Origin: Cytophagales bacterium UBA2561
GTDB lineage: Bacteria; Bacteroidota; Bacteroidia; Cytophagales; Thermoflexibacteraceae
DNA length: 64,000 nucleotides
NCBI GenBank assembly: GCA_002340355.1
Contig: DDLX01000040.1
Coordinates: 209,959 to 273,958, forward strand
Direction of reading: 5' to 3'
Positions 35,000 through 44,006 of the stretch are shown in pieces; the stretch's first letter is position 1, and each line of letters begins with the position of its first letter. A program made the translations under genes and the position numbers. The notes under the pieces were generated by a model. It was given only the letters and a program-made list of their open reading frames with translations. It was not told the DNA's origin and did not search any database.

Positions 35000-36124
35000 A
35001 TGTATCAAACCCATAAATTTATTTCATTTGCTACCTTACTTTGTTTCTTGAGTGGATTTGTTTTCTCTTCTGTGGTTGCTCAAGATTCAAAAGTATTTTA
35101 TAAACATTTCAAAGGCAAAATCGCAGGAAAACATGAAGTAGTGATGGATTTAAATCGGCAAGGAGATAAGTTTATAGGTTCATATTATTATACCAAGTAT
35201 AAAACGCCAATGGCTATTTCGGGTAAAATTCAAGGAAACCAAATTCTTTTGAAAGAATATAATCCCAATCGCCAAGCAACAGGCTCATTTATTGGTAAGA
35301 TTACAGGAAAAACATTCTCAGGAACTTGGAATAATGTTGATAAAACCAAGTCACTCACCTTCGATTTAACAGAAGATTATTCCGAAAGTGTGTTCTTTGA
35401 AATGTACACAACTGAGCAAAGTGAGGATTTACGAAAGAATCTACAAAATTCTGCCAAAGCTGACTTGAGCGTAGAATATCTTTATCCGAAAAACTATACT
35501 AATTCAGATATCTTACAAAAATTACAATTTCAGTTCAAAGAGCTAACTTTTGTAGGAAATACGCCTAAGGAGGAAAATCCCACCGAACAATTAAAAAATT
35601 ATCAAACGAGTTTTTTTGGAACATACCATCAAGATTATAGCGAAATTTCGGATCAGGATGCACAATCTTATGCTTATAATCAAACAATGGAAATTACGAC
35701 AGGGATTTTATTCAATGAACGGCAACTATTAACGGCTTATTTCCAAAATTATCAATATATGGGTGGCGCACATGGAAATAGTAATTCAACTTACAAAGTA
35801 TTTGATTTACAAACGGGTAAGCCATTAAAATTGAGTGATATTTTGCAAGATGGTCACGAAACAAAGCTAAGTAAGATGATTGAAAATGAAATCCGAGAAC
35901 AACTAGAAATCCCTGATAATGAATCTTTAAAAGAATTTGGTTTATTTGAAAATAGTGTTAAACCGAACCAAAATTTTTACCTTGATCGTTCAGGTATTGG
36001 ATTTTTTTATAATCGGTACGAACTTGCTGCCTACGTATTTCCACCTTTCGATGTTTATATTCCATTTTCAAAAATCAAAGGAATGCTCAAGACCGAAGGA
36101 GTTATAAAACGCTTGTTAGATTAG
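35000..36124 (+). CDS. exported DUF4163/DUF3298 (RsiV-type) protein
   Basis: A 374-residue secreted or periplasmic protein with a signal peptide (residues 1-27, ending SSVVAQ). An N-terminal beta-rich half (about 30-130, repeated GKI/GTW strands) is followed by the DUF4163 segment. The DUF3298 domain follows, recognised by NYQYMGGAHGNSNSTYKVFD and LQTGKPLKLSDIL near residues 250-280, ending FDVYIPFSKIKGML. RsiV relatives bind lysozyme, while many Bacteroidota members are of unknown role. It is a single gene between terminators. Confidence 0.8.
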   Translation: MYQTHKFISFATLLCFLSGFVFSSVVAQDSKVFYKHFKGKIAGKHEVVMDLNRQGDKFIGSYYYTKYKTPMAISGKIQGNQILLKEYNPNRQATGSFIGKITGKTFSGTWNNVDKTKSLTFDLTEDYSESVFFEMYTTEQSEDLRKNLQNSAKADLSVEYLYPKNYTNSDILQKLQFQFKELTFVGNTPKEENPTEQLKNYQTSFFGTYHQDYSEISDQDAQSYAYNQTMEITTGILFNERQLLTAYFQNYQYMGGAHGNSNSTYKVFDLQTGKPLKLSDILQDGHETKLSKMIENEIREQLEIPDNESLKEFGLFENSVKPNQNFYLDRSGIGFFYNRYELAAYVFPPFDVYIPFSKIKGMLKTEGVIKRLLD

Positions 36125-36275
36125 CTCAGCTTCATTTTGAATAATTGATTTTCAGTATTTTAATTCTATTAAAAAGTATAATTTTGAGTGAATTAAGATA
36201 AATTTAGATTTTAGAGCGCAAATTTCTTACGATACTAAAAAAAGAAGATACCGAAAAATCCTACTTAAAATCCTT

Positions 36276-36283
36276 TAATTTTG
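36276..36283 (+). promoter_or_regulatory. -7 promoter element upstream of methyltransferase gene
   Basis: TAATTTTG matches the TAnnTTTG consensus, 35 bases before the ATG at 36319. No -33 element was found at the expected distance. Confidence 0.4.
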
Positions 36284-36318
36284 CACTTCATTTTTAAGCT
36301 TCAAAAAACGGAAATGCG

Positions 36319-37098
36319 ATGGAAGAAATGATTAAGACGACAGAAGTCACCTCTTACGAAATCGAAAGCGATAACGTCCTGAATCAACGCCTCTTTTTTG
36401 CCTATAAAACTTCTGCGGAACAAACTTCAGGAAAAATGCTGGAAGTGGGCTGTGGAGCAGGCAAAGGTTTGGAAGTTTTTCCTGCGTATTGCGACCATTA
36501 TACTGCCATCGACAAAAACCCTAAACTTATTGATTATCTGGGAAATAAATACCCTGATTATACCTTTATCAACCGCCGAATTCCACCCTTCGAAGGAATC
36601 CCCGACAATACATTTGATACTGTTGTTACCCAACAAGTCATTGAGCATATTTCAAATGATGACCTTTTTGTTAAGGAAATTCATCGGGTTTTGAAACCCA
36701 ACGGTAAGGCAATTATCACTACTCCCAACATTAAATTAACACTGACTCGAAATCCTTGGCATGTTCGGGAATATACAGCTTCCGAATTTCGGGAATTGGT
36801 CGGAAAATATTTTCAGAAAATTGATCTCAAAGGAGTTCGAGGAAGCGAGAAAGTCATGGAATATCATGAGGAAAATCGTAAATCCGTAGAAAAAATTACA
36901 CGTTGGGATATCTTCAATTTTCAATATAATTTACCTCGATTTTTGTTGCAAATTCCCTATGAAATCCTAAATCGACTAAATAGGAATCGACTATTAGACC
37001 AAGATTCTGAACTCGTTAAAAGTGTAACTTTAGCTGATTTTTCATTGGATGATGATCCTGAAAAATGTCTTGATTTGTATTGTATTCTTACTAAGTGA
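36319..37098 (+). CDS. class I SAM-dependent methyltransferase
   Basis: A 259-residue Methyltransf_11-type enzyme. AdoMet motif I is MLEVGCGAGKGLEVF near residue 40. The acidic motif II residue is in TAIDKNPK near 62. TVVTQQVIEHISNDDLFVKE and VLKPNGKAIITTPN (residues 100-140) complete the Rossmann core. No membrane segment. The substrate is unknown: such proteins methylate quinones, lipids, small molecules or proteins. It is a lone gene with its own -7 element. Confidence 0.85.
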   Translation: MEEMIKTTEVTSYEIESDNVLNQRLFFAYKTSAEQTSGKMLEVGCGAGKGLEVFPAYCDHYTAIDKNPKLIDYLGNKYPDYTFINRRIPPFEGIPDNTFDTVVTQQVIEHISNDDLFVKEIHRVLKPNGKAIITTPNIKLTLTRNPWHVREYTASEFRELVGKYFQKIDLKGVRGSEKVMEYHEENRKSVEKITRWDIFNFQYNLPRFLLQIPYEILNRLNRNRLLDQDSELVKSVTLADFSLDDDPEKCLDLYCILTK

Positions 37099-37215
37099 TC
37101 CTCTATCAAGTAGAATTTAGTAACAAATAAGATAAAACCTGACTTATTAAAAGTTGTAAGTTTTGACAATTGTAGTATCTGTTATTGGCTAAGAAAGTAA
37201 AAATAAAAAATTACC

Positions 37216-37611
37216 ATGATAAGTCAACGAGTTCTCTTCTGGAGTCTATTCATCATTATTCCAAACTTAGGTTTAGAGGCGCAAACTCATCTGGAAAGTG
37301 AGAAGCTGCAACCCTGTGAAATCTTCCAAAAAAAGCAACAGTTCGACCGTCAGGAGCGTTTGGATTTTATTAAAACGAATGTCGGAAAAAACGTAACCGT
37401 CTTTATAGTCAAAAGAAAATCCAATAAAATCAAACGACGTTATACTGGAAAAATCATGGCGATAGACAATACACTTTCTTTGGATGCCCAAGTCAATGTT
37501 TTGGCTATCCAGACCCAAGAAAATAACCAAACTAATTTTCAATTTCCTTTGACTAATCATAAAAAATATCGAATTTATCGTACGGAATGTTTAAAAGATA
37601 ATATTCATTAA
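37216..37611 (+). CDS. exported hypothetical protein
   Basis: A 131-residue protein with an N-terminal signal-like segment (VLFWSLFIIIPNLGLEAQ). A charged middle (FQKKQQFDRQERLDFIKTN) and a beta-rich C-terminus with a late Cys follow. No known domain. It starts 26 bp ahead of the YwqG gene, so the two may be co-transcribed. Basic and secreted; function unknown. Confidence 0.65.
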   Translation: MISQRVLFWSLFIIIPNLGLEAQTHLESEKLQPCEIFQKKQQFDRQERLDFIKTNVGKNVTVFIVKRKSNKIKRRYTGKIMAIDNTLSLDAQVNVLAIQTQENNQTNFQFPLTNHKKYRIYRTECLKDNIH

Positions 37612-37636
37612 ATTTTAAATTGATTTTATAAACATA

Positions 37637-38434
37637 ATGAATCTCCCTAAAGAATTACAGCCTTATCAGGCTCAGATTGAAAAATCAGCACTAGAATATG
37701 TTCAAATTCAATTAGTTGAATCCGAAACTAATTTAGAACTCACACAAAGTAAAGTGGGTGGCTTACCTTATCTTCCTCACGAAATTGCCTATCCAAGAGA
37801 TACTGAAAATGAACCCATGCTTTTATTAGCTCAGTTAAATTTTGCTGAAATTCCTCATCTTCAACACTTTCCCAAATCAGGTATTTTACAGTTTTATATC
37901 GCAATGGATGATGTCTGTGGGATAGATTTTGATAACCTCACTACTCAAACCAATTTTAGGGTTTTGTTTCATCCTACCATTGATTTATCCAATTGTCAAA
38001 ATGATTTCTCTTTTTTAGAAGGTATTCAAAATGAAGATTTTTATCTTTTGGAGCAAAATGAGTATGCCCTCCAATTCAAGAAATCAATAAATTATGTCTC
38101 TGCACAAACTATAGATTTTGAGACTTTTTTCGGAGCAGATGCTTGGAATTTCTTTACCCAGCTCGGCGAAAAAAGAGACGAAATCCATGAGTTATACTGG
38201 GAAACTTTCCAATCAGAAGGACATAAAATAGGTGGCTACCCATTTTTTACACAAGGAGACCCTAGAGAGCGTCAAAAGCAATACAGAGCCTATAATATCT
38301 TATTGTTTCAGTTAGATTCTGATGGTGATAGAGTACTTTGGGGAGATTCTGGAGTAGGTAATTTTTTTATTTCGCTTGAAGATTTACAAAATTTAAATTT
38401 TGATAATATACTCTATACTTGGGATTGTTGTTAA
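37637..38434 (+). CDS. YwqG/DUF1963-family protein
   Basis: A 265-residue cytoplasmic protein of the YwqG family. The hallmark is KVGGLPYLPHEIAYP near residue 41 followed by PMLLLAQLNFAEIPHL and SGILQFYIAMDD. The C-terminal half has GHKIGGYPFFTQGDPR near 195 and LLFQLDSDGDRVLWGDSGVG near 227. Members are found in bacteria and eukaryotes, often in accessory or contact-dependent contexts, and have no assigned reaction. The length is typical. Confidence 0.86.
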   Translation: MNLPKELQPYQAQIEKSALEYVQIQLVESETNLELTQSKVGGLPYLPHEIAYPRDTENEPMLLLAQLNFAEIPHLQHFPKSGILQFYIAMDDVCGIDFDNLTTQTNFRVLFHPTIDLSNCQNDFSFLEGIQNEDFYLLEQNEYALQFKKSINYVSAQTIDFETFFGADAWNFFTQLGEKRDEIHELYWETFQSEGHKIGGYPFFTQGDPRERQKQYRAYNILLFQLDSDGDRVLWGDSGVGNFFISLEDLQNLNFDNILYTWDCC

Positions 38435-38461
38435 TTTCAACTCAATAAAATACCTTAAATT

Positions 38462-39595
38462 ATGTTTAAAATACTATTTTTATCCCTCGTTATTTTAGGT
38501 ATTTCTTCTTGTGAAACGGAGGAGCAGACACTTCCAGACTCTTTAGACTCAACCGTAGATGAGACTGAAATTCTATACACTATGCCTGAAGAAAGTGAGC
38601 CTCATGAAGGTACTTGGTTACAATGGCCTCATCATCACCAATACGGCAGATCTTACCCCAAATATTTGGACAATGCTTGGATACAAATGACTAAAGAACT
38701 GATTGAAAGCGAAAAGGTACATATTGTTGCTTATGATGAAACTGAAAAAAATCGAATTATTGACCTTCTTACACAAGAAAATATTTCCCTGACCAATATT
38801 GATTTTAAGATTTATCCCAATGATGATTTTTGGGTTCGAGACAATGGGGCAATCTATGTCCGAGACCAAAATGGAAATTTAGTGATTGAAGACTGGGGAT
38901 TTAATGCTTGGGGCAAAAAAGCTAATTATCAAAAATGTGATATAATTCCTTCCAAAATTGCCAATGATCAAAACCGAACTTTAATTGATTTGAATCAAAT
39001 TATGATCAATGAAGGTGGAGCAATTGAAGTAGATGGACACGGTGCATTATTAGCCACTAAAAGTGCAATTCTCAATGAGAATCGAAACCCAAATATGACC
39101 CAAACTCAAGCTGAGACTATTTTTAAAAAATATTTAGGAGTTACTCATTTTATTTGGTTAGATGGAAAAATAGGTAGTGATATTACCGACCAACACATTG
39201 ATGGTTTTGCTCGGTTTCTAGATTCTACGACTATTATTACCATGAATTCCAGTGATTTATTGGATTTTGATATCAAACAAAGTGATATTGATAAATTATA
39301 TAATTCTAAAACCAAATATAATAAACCTTACAAATTTATCAAATTGCCATTGACCAAAAATAATGTCACAACTACTTACGATAAAAGTATTGGTTACAAA
39401 GGTTCATACATAAATTACTATATTGCTAATACAAAAATTTTAGTTCCAAATTATAACGATCCTCATGATTCGGTTGCAAATTCGATTTTACAACAACTTT
39501 ATCCGAACCGAACGGTAATTGGAATTGATGCCCGAAATATGTATATTCATGGCGGAATGATTCACTGTGTAACACAACAACAGCCTCAAGAATAA
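38462..39595 (+). CDS. agmatine deiminase/peptidyl-arginine deiminase-family lipoprotein
   Basis: A 377-residue guanidino-group-modifying enzyme of the PAD_porph/agmatine deiminase family. The lipobox LGISSC at residues 12-17 makes it a lipoprotein, so it acts outside the cytoplasm. Family motifs: EGTWLQWPHHH near 50; DDFWVRDNGAIYVRD near 122; NEGGAIEVDGHGALL near 182; DITDQHIDGFARFLD near 238; and the C-terminal catalytic Cys in IHGGMIHCVTQQ near 370. The expected Asp, Glu, His and Cys residues are present. Cytoplasmic agmatine deiminases act in polyamine synthesis; the lipoprotein form suggests an extracellular guanidino substrate, possibly peptide-linked. Confidence 0.88.
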   Translation: MFKILFLSLVILGISSCETEEQTLPDSLDSTVDETEILYTMPEESEPHEGTWLQWPHHHQYGRSYPKYLDNAWIQMTKELIESEKVHIVAYDETEKNRIIDLLTQENISLTNIDFKIYPNDDFWVRDNGAIYVRDQNGNLVIEDWGFNAWGKKANYQKCDIIPSKIANDQNRTLIDLNQIMINEGGAIEVDGHGALLATKSAILNENRNPNMTQTQAETIFKKYLGVTHFIWLDGKIGSDITDQHIDGFARFLDSTTIITMNSSDLLDFDIKQSDIDKLYNSKTKYNKPYKFIKLPLTKNNVTTTYDKSIGYKGSYINYYIANTKILVPNYNDPHDSVANSILQQLYPNRTVIGIDARNMYIHGGMIHCVTQQQPQE

Positions 39596-39613
39596 CTCAA
39601 AACTTGGCAGAAA

Positions 39614-40495
39614 ATGGCTCAAAATCCAAATAAAACACAATTGGAGCGTTATAAACGTTTGCTTGAATTAATTAATGGGCATTTCAAAGAAGCACTCACC
39701 ATTCAGGACATTGAAGAGGCTTGTTTTTATTCTTATCGAAATATCAATCGGATTTTTTTGGCATTACAACATGAAACAATAGGAAAATACATTAAACGTT
39801 TACGACTGGAAAAAGCAGCAGAATATCTCAAATATACTGATCATATCATTTCAGATATTGCTCTTGAGGTGGGGTATAGTGATATTGCTGCATTCAGTAA
39901 AGCCTTCAAAAGTAAATTCAATTGCTCTCCGTCTCTATTTCGTGAAAGTCAGATCCAATATCAACACCTGATACAAGCTTGGCAAACTGAAGAAATTTCT
40001 CCAAAAAATATTTCGAAACTTCAATTCGAAGTCGAAGAATTACCTGATTTAGGAATGCTATATCTTGAATATCAAGGTACTTACGAAAATATTGATGCCA
40101 TTCGAGCAATGGGTGACCAACTTGGAAAATATGTTGCTAAAAAAAATCTATTGACTAAAAATACGATTTTTATGGCGGAAATTTTAGACGATGAACAAAT
40201 TACCGAAAGCTTTCGATGTCGATATCGAATAGGCATTATTTTGTACGAGCCTTTGTCTTTCGAGCCTGAAGGGCTGTTTCAAGTGAAATTAGTAAAGGCT
40301 CAGAAATATGCTAAGTTTTTACATAAGGGTAGTTATGAATCTTCTTATGAAACTTATCAACGTATTTATGCTCAATGGTTTACTGATGTACAATTGGAGT
40401 TTGTTGACCGACCTACTTTAGAGTTTTTTCTTAATGACGAAAGAAATACTAAACCTGAAAATCTGCTCACTGAAATTTATATTCCTATCGTTTGA
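39614..40495 (+). CDS. AraC-family regulator with GyrI-like effector domain
   Basis: A 293-residue transcription regulator. Residues 8-110 form the AraC double HTH (FYSYRNINRIFLALQHETIG, then ISDIALEVGYSDIAAFSKAF). Residues 130-293 form a GyrI-like/SbmC small-molecule-binding domain (VEELPDLGMLYLEYQGTYEN and a late FLHKGSYESSYETYQRIY). This order (HTH first) is the usual one for Rob/SoxS-like multidrug regulators with a GyrI tail. It starts 18 bp after the deiminase gene, so co-transcription is likely and regulation of that gene possible. Confidence 0.87.
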   Translation: MAQNPNKTQLERYKRLLELINGHFKEALTIQDIEEACFYSYRNINRIFLALQHETIGKYIKRLRLEKAAEYLKYTDHIISDIALEVGYSDIAAFSKAFKSKFNCSPSLFRESQIQYQHLIQAWQTEEISPKNISKLQFEVEELPDLGMLYLEYQGTYENIDAIRAMGDQLGKYVAKKNLLTKNTIFMAEILDDEQITESFRCRYRIGIILYEPLSFEPEGLFQVKLVKAQKYAKFLHKGSYESSYETYQRIYAQWFTDVQLEFVDRPTLEFFLNDERNTKPENLLTEIYIPIV

Positions 40496-40522
40496 TTTTC
40501 TAACAATTTAATTTTTCATCTT

Positions 40523-41083
40523 ATGAATTTACATTCACTCCCGACTACTTTTTTACTGACTGTTTTTATTTCTGGAGCTTTTTTTTCATGTATCAGTTCC
40601 AAATCTGCCACCCTTCGAGCTGATGATATTTTTGATATGATTACGCAAAATTTGGAAGCAATGAAACAAGCCGATACAGTGAAATTGCGGAAAGTAAATC
40701 AGTTTATTAAAGTAGCTCAAAAAAATTTATCAGTAAACCAAAGACAAATTCAAGCCACTAAGAAACGATTAGAAATTGTTCATGGTAGAACCTTAAATTT
40801 GAAGAAAATGACTTCCGAAGAAATTGATAATTATGATTTGGCAACTAAAAAATTATTAGAACAATTAGAGAAAATTCAAAAATTGAATCCTAAAAATAAA
40901 CATTTAGAAACCTTATTTCGAGAAATCAAAGAAATTGATAATCAAGATTTAAGCCGAAGAGTAGCCTATGATCATGCGGTTATAGAATGGAATCAGTTAT
41001 TAAAAAAATCAGGAAAAAGATTGCGCCAAAATCAAAAATATGCGCAAGCCCAATTTCTTCCAATTTTTACGATTTTAGAGTGA
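40523..41083 (+). CDS. lipoprotein with coiled coil
   Basis: A 186-residue protein with a lipobox-like SGAFFSC at residues 16-22 and a predominantly helical, lysine/glutamine-rich body. Coiled-coil stretches include NQFIKVAQKNLSVNQRQIQA and LDLATKKLLEQLEKIQKLNP-like heptads near residues 105-125. No recognised domain. It follows the AraC gene by 27 bp on the same strand and converges on mutL. Probable outer-membrane-anchored or periplasmic structural protein; role unknown. Confidence 0.65.
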   Translation: MNLHSLPTTFLLTVFISGAFFSCISSKSATLRADDIFDMITQNLEAMKQADTVKLRKVNQFIKVAQKNLSVNQRQIQATKKRLEIVHGRTLNLKKMTSEEIDNYDLATKKLLEQLEKIQKLNPKNKHLETLFREIKEIDNQDLSRRVAYDHAVIEWNQLLKKSGKRLRQNQKYAQAQFLPIFTILE

Positions 41084-41088
41084 GAAAA

Positions 41089-42933
41089 TCATAAAAATAA
41101 ACTCATTAATTTTTCTTCATCTAAAATGGCAAATGTTCTTTCTCCTTCGGGAGAGTAATTTGGATTCTGGCAAGCAAATAATTGATTAATAATGAGTTGC
41201 ATTTCAGTTTGATTCAATGCTGTTCCTGCTCGGATTGCACCTTGTTTTGCCATTCCAATCGCAATATTTTCATGTTTTGAAATCCTCAATTCAGATTTAT
41301 GCGTTTTGTATTGTTCGATTAGCCCTTCTAACAACTGTGTATTTTCACTCAATAAATCGGCAGGAATCCCTTTCAAAGAAACATTTTTTCCTTCAATTTC
41401 ATACACGAATCCTAATGCTTTGAGTTCAGCTTCCAAATCTGAAAGTATTGTTAAGTCAATGGTGTTGAACGCAACTCGTTGTGGGAATAAAAGTTGTTGT
41501 GAAGTTCCTTTCTGGTTTTGCAATTGGGTAATAAATCGCTCATACAAAATTCGCTGATGGGCTGCTTGTTGTCTAATTAACAAAATTCCTGACTTAACCC
41601 GACTTATAATATACTGATAATGAAGCTGAAAAGTAGTTAGTTCTTTTTCAGTTGAGGAAACTGGTAAATTTTCTTCTACTTGGTTTGCTGCACTTTCAAA
41701 GGTTAAAATGGCACTTTCAGTGTTTATATCACTTATTTCATCCGAGTGTTCGGGATAATCATCAGCCAAATTTGGAATAGATTCTTCGTATAACTTTTCC
41801 CAATTATCCAAATTAGAAAGCTCCAAATCCGACATTTTATTGTAATTTCTTACATTCTTATCATTTTCTGATTGACGTAATTTAGGCGATTGTCCTGTTA
41901 CAAAATTTACATCATAATCAAAGTCCAAAGTAGGATACAAATGATGCGTACCAAGTGCTTGCTTGATTGCCGCATGAATAACCGCATATGCCGTTCGTTC
42001 GTCCTCAAACTTAACTTCCGTTTTGGTCGGGTGGACATTTACATCAATTCCTTTGGGATCAATCTGAATAAAAAGTATATAGAGCGGAAAAGTATTCTCT
42101 TGTAAAAGTCCCTCATAAGCAGTGATTACCGCATGATTCAAATAGGAATGCTTGATAAATCGATTATTCACAAAGAAAAATTGTTCTCCTCGTGTTTTTT
42201 TGGCAAACTCGGGCTTACTGATGTATCCTTTTACCTGAATATCAGAGACTTCTTCACTACACGGAATTAAACGTTCTTTATAGTTTTTACCAAAAATTCC
42301 TACAATTCGTTGTGCCAATTTTCCTTTTTTGAGTTGATAAACTTCGATATCGTTTTGATATAAAACAAACTCAATTTTTGGATGCGCCAATGCCACCCGA
42401 TGAAATTCATCATAAATATGACGCAATTCTACCGAATCGGATTTTAGAAAATTACGGCGTGCAGGAACATTAAAAAATAAATTTTTGACCGCAATCGTGG
42501 TTCCCTTTGGAGTCTGAATAGGTTCTTGAGCAATGACCTTCGAGCCTTCGATTTGCAGACGAGTTCCCAAATCATCGGCTTCAATTTTTGTTTTGAGTTC
42601 AACTTGAGCCACTGCCGCAATCGAAGCCATTGCCTCCCCTCGAAAACCTTTGGTACGAATAGCAAATAAATCTTCGACCGAGGTAATTTTAGAAGTTGCA
42701 TGACGCTCAAAACACATTCGTGCATCGGTTTCAGTCATACCAATACCATTATCCGTAACTTGAATGAGGGTTTTACCTGAATTTTTAACCACCAATTCGA
42801 TGCGTGAACTTTGGGCATCAACTGCATTTTCGAGTAATTCTTTGACTACTGAGGCAGGACGTTGCACCACTTCACCCGCCGCAATTTGGTTGGCTAAAGA
42901 ATCAGGTAAAAGTCGAATGACATCTTGCACCAT
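41089..42933 (-). CDS. mutL: DNA mismatch repair protein MutL
   Basis: A 614-residue GHKL ATPase that links MutS mismatch recognition to downstream repair. N-terminal ATPase motifs are VVKELLENAVDAQS (residues 29-42), VTDNGIGM near 58 and TKGFRGEAMASIAAV near 95. The transducer domain runs to about 330, and an acidic linker to about 425. The C-terminal dimerisation domain includes RQQAAHQRILYERF near residue 453. Nuclease-active MutL carries DQHA(x)2E(x)4E here; the Asp, His and first Glu are replaced. The ATG directly begins the conserved QDVIRLLPDSLANQIAAGEV block. No mutS lies nearby. Confidence 0.95.
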   Translation of the reverse strand: MVQDVIRLLPDSLANQIAAGEVVQRPASVVKELLENAVDAQSSRIELVVKNSGKTLIQVTDNGIGMTETDARMCFERHATSKITSVEDLFAIRTKGFRGEAMASIAAVAQVELKTKIEADDLGTRLQIEGSKVIAQEPIQTPKGTTIAVKNLFFNVPARRNFLKSDSVELRHIYDEFHRVALAHPKIEFVLYQNDIEVYQLKKGKLAQRIVGIFGKNYKERLIPCSEEVSDIQVKGYISKPEFAKKTRGEQFFFVNNRFIKHSYLNHAVITAYEGLLQENTFPLYILFIQIDPKGIDVNVHPTKTEVKFEDERTAYAVIHAAIKQALGTHHLYPTLDFDYDVNFVTGQSPKLRQSENDKNVRNYNKMSDLELSNLDNWEKLYEESIPNLADDYPEHSDEISDINTESAILTFESAANQVEENLPVSSTEKELTTFQLHYQYIISRVKSGILLIRQQAAHQRILYERFITQLQNQKGTSQQLLFPQRVAFNTIDLTILSDLEAELKALGFVYEIEGKNVSLKGIPADLLSENTQLLEGLIEQYKTHKSELRISKHENIAIGMAKQGAIRAGTALNQTEMQLIINQLFACQNPNYSPEGERTFAILDEEKLMSLFL

Positions 42934-43326
42934 GTCTTTGCTATCCTTTTTTGAGTAGAAAATAATTAGTTAGAGAACGCTCTTTTTTTTTGTAAAAGTT
43001 TGACCAAAATTAAGCCTTGAAAATGACATTATCCTTCTTTCCAGTTCTTTTTTAGGATTTTATAACGCTTCAAATTTGGATTGAATTCCAAAGAAATCCT
43101 GAAATTCATGCCAAAAAGGACTAAATAAAAGAGAACAGACCTTTTTTAGGAAACTCTCAAACACGAAGTTAAAAATTGTGTCCTGAAAATTACAAATTGC
43201 TACACGCATTTATTTTACGATTTATAATGTTCCTATCATATTTTTAAAGCCTAATAGGTTTCTTACTAATTTTTTTATGGATACACAATGTCCAAAACGA
43301 ACAAACTAGCCCCTATCTTCTACCCC
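42934..43326. other. gene-free AT-rich spacer between divergent genes
   Basis: About 390 bp upstream of both mutL and the small membrane-protein gene. No open frame, repeat core or strong hairpin is apparent. The rightward -7 element at 43327 marks its right end. Confidence 0.5.
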
Positions 43327-43334
43327 TACCTTTG
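43327..43334 (+). promoter_or_regulatory. -7 promoter element for small membrane protein operon
   Basis: TACCTTTG fits TAnnTTTG and lies 14 bases before the ATG at 43349, leaving a very short leader. No -33 element is evident. Confidence 0.4.
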
Positions 43335-43348
43335 TAGAAAATGAAATC

Positions 43349-43540
43349 ATGATGAACTATTGGAAAAATTATCCTCTCAAAAAATATTGGTATCTCGGTT
43401 TTTTAGGTTTAGTAGGTATTTATGAACTACCTGAAGTTTTGGAATATTTCAAAGGAAATGCTTCGGTTTGGGCTTTGACAAACTTGCTCTGGTTACTTTG
43501 GTTTGATTATTTTTTACCACGAAAAAACACAGAAAGATGA
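43349..43540 (+). CDS. small membrane protein
   Basis: A 63-residue protein with a basic start (NYWKNYPLKKYWYL), a membrane segment (LGFLGLVGIYELPEVL) and a second hydrophobic stretch (LTNLLWLLWFDYFL). It overlaps the next gene by four bases (ATGA at 43537), a strong sign of translational coupling and of being real. No known family assigned. Confidence 0.65.
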   Translation: MMNYWKNYPLKKYWYLGFLGLVGIYELPEVLEYFKGNASVWALTNLLWLLWFDYFLPRKNTER

Positions 43541-43947
43541 AATCTACTCCTATTGTTTTTAGTTTTTTTATAGTGATTATCAGCATGCAACTGAGTATTG
43601 CTTTGGCAAGTGACTTAGATTTAACTATCCAGAATCTTGCTAAAAAATGGGTGCTGAAGGAATATCGTGTTTTGTTTTATTCCGAAGCCCCAGACCAAAA
43701 AGAAAAAGGAGATTATTTACATCTTCAGCCTGATATGACTTTCAAAAGTATCACGGAGGGCGAATACGAAGAGGGAAATTGGAAATTAGATTCCGCTAAA
43801 AAACAAATTATTCTTACTAAAAAAGGAGTAACAGGTAAACTGATTTTTATAGTAGAAGAATTATCGCAAGATAAATTAGTGATGACGATTCATGACCCGA
43901 ATGATTCCGAAGCACAATATTTAAAAATTCACTTTCAAGCCAACTAA
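43537..43947 (+). CDS. secreted lipocalin-like protein
   Basis: A 136-residue exported protein. The signal peptide covers residues 1-25 (FSFFIVIISMQLSIALA). The beta-rich domain begins with LAKKWVLKEYRV, continues LQPDMTFKSITEGEYEEGNW and ends LVMTIHD; the pattern is that of the lipocalin-like/DUF4488-type small proteins of Bacteroidota. It is coupled to the preceding small membrane protein by a 4-base overlap. Ligand unknown. Confidence 0.7.
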   Translation: MKSTPIVFSFFIVIISMQLSIALASDLDLTIQNLAKKWVLKEYRVLFYSEAPDQKEKGDYLHLQPDMTFKSITEGEYEEGNWKLDSAKKQIILTKKGVTGKLIFIVEELSQDKLVMTIHDPNDSEAQYLKIHFQAN

Positions 43948-44006
43948 AAGTGATTTCAAAACCAATCGATGACGTTTTATTTTTCATTCTAAACTAAAAT
44001 CCCAAA

